From positions 1-42,153 of the forward strand of contig JAHDBI010000002.1 of the NCBI GenBank assembly GCA_020630475.1: a stretch of 42,153 bases of DNA, written 5' to 3'. The DNA comes from Saprospiraceae bacterium (GTDB taxonomy: Bacteria > Bacteroidota > Bacteroidia > Chitinophagales > Saprospiraceae). A program made the translations under genes and the position numbers. Positions 42,141 to 42,153 of this stretch are shown piece by piece; position 1 is the stretch's first letter; the number at the start of each line of letters is the position of its first letter. The notes beneath the pieces are model-generated. The model did no database searches, was not told where the DNA came from, and saw only the letters and a list, made by a program, of their open reading frames with translations.

Positions 42141-42153
42141 AAACAAAATATAT

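Noticed and set aside
1..42153. CRISPR arrays, tRNA or rRNA genes, insertion sequences, prophage or defence genes
   Set aside because: I looked for spaced direct repeats, cloverleaf-like segments, transposase or integrase motifs and found none; intergenic gaps are short.

Overview
The window looks like chromosome of a low-GC Bacteroidota bacterium, probably a free-living marine or aquatic Flavobacteriia- or Saprospiria-like lineage. The evidence is: type IX secretion (T9SS) style C-termini on secreted proteins; TAnnTTTG-type -7 promoter elements; many SPI and SPII signal peptides ending in AQ or with short lipoboxes; Bacteroidota-type families (DUF3857/transglutaminase, coaX next to an outer-membrane protein and a TPR protein, class II-type Tdk, PNGase F-like proteins); and A+T-rich intergenic DNA. 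No tRNA, rRNA, CRISPR, IS element, integrase or phage gene was seen. Genes are tightly packed and no stretch above about 165 bases lacks a gene.

Layout. 1-3687 (minus): a cut-off lipoprotein, an atypical Zn-ribbon SDR and a secreted zincin-like protein. 3834-5513 (plus): a long RluA-type pseudouridine synthase. 5657-7591 (minus): a DUF3857/transglutaminase protein. 7671-13835 (minus): a tight run of a T9SS-exported PNGase F-like protein, the phenylacetate enzyme PaaZ and a secreted protein. 13916-14509 (plus): PaaY. 14661-17582 (minus): PaaJ/PcaF-type thiolase, M48 peptidase and a Bax-inhibitor-1 family protein. 17655-24250 (minus): purH, coaX, outer-membrane protein and TPR protein as an operon ending in a strong terminator, followed by a second TPR paralogue. 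24409-25338: T9SS cargo. 25390-30486: tdk, a charged-linker protein coupled to a rhomboid protease, and a upp-symporter-murQ operon. 30634-32334: outer-membrane protein and lipA. 32336-36434 (minus): TMTC-like GT-C protein, dprA and alkaline phosphatase. 36548-39950: beta-barrel protein and sucA. 40113-42153: rpsT, then paaE and a TetR regulator whose probable operator is at the right edge.

The connecting theme is aerobic phenylacetyl-CoA catabolism. PaaE (reductase of the epoxidase), PaaZ (ring opening and aldehyde oxidation), PaaJ (thiolysis) and PaaY (thioesterase housekeeping) are all present but lie in three places interleaved with unrelated genes. The TetR gene and palindrome at the right edge suggest the epoxidase subunits continue beyond the window. 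Products would enter central metabolism as acetyl-CoA and succinyl-CoA, alongside SucA.

The most unusual non-gene signals are (1) a recurrent word GGCGAAAGCC (six exact copies, both strands, five in genes and one between genes), which no annotated feature explains, and (2) a terminator hairpin whose T-run abuts the thiolase start codon and whose loop carries a promoter-like sequence. Start codons were re-chosen where the longest reading frame began at TTG or included leader DNA (PNGase-like, thiolase, OMP, tdk, 26136, alkaline phosphatase, 36548, sucA, rpsT, TetR).
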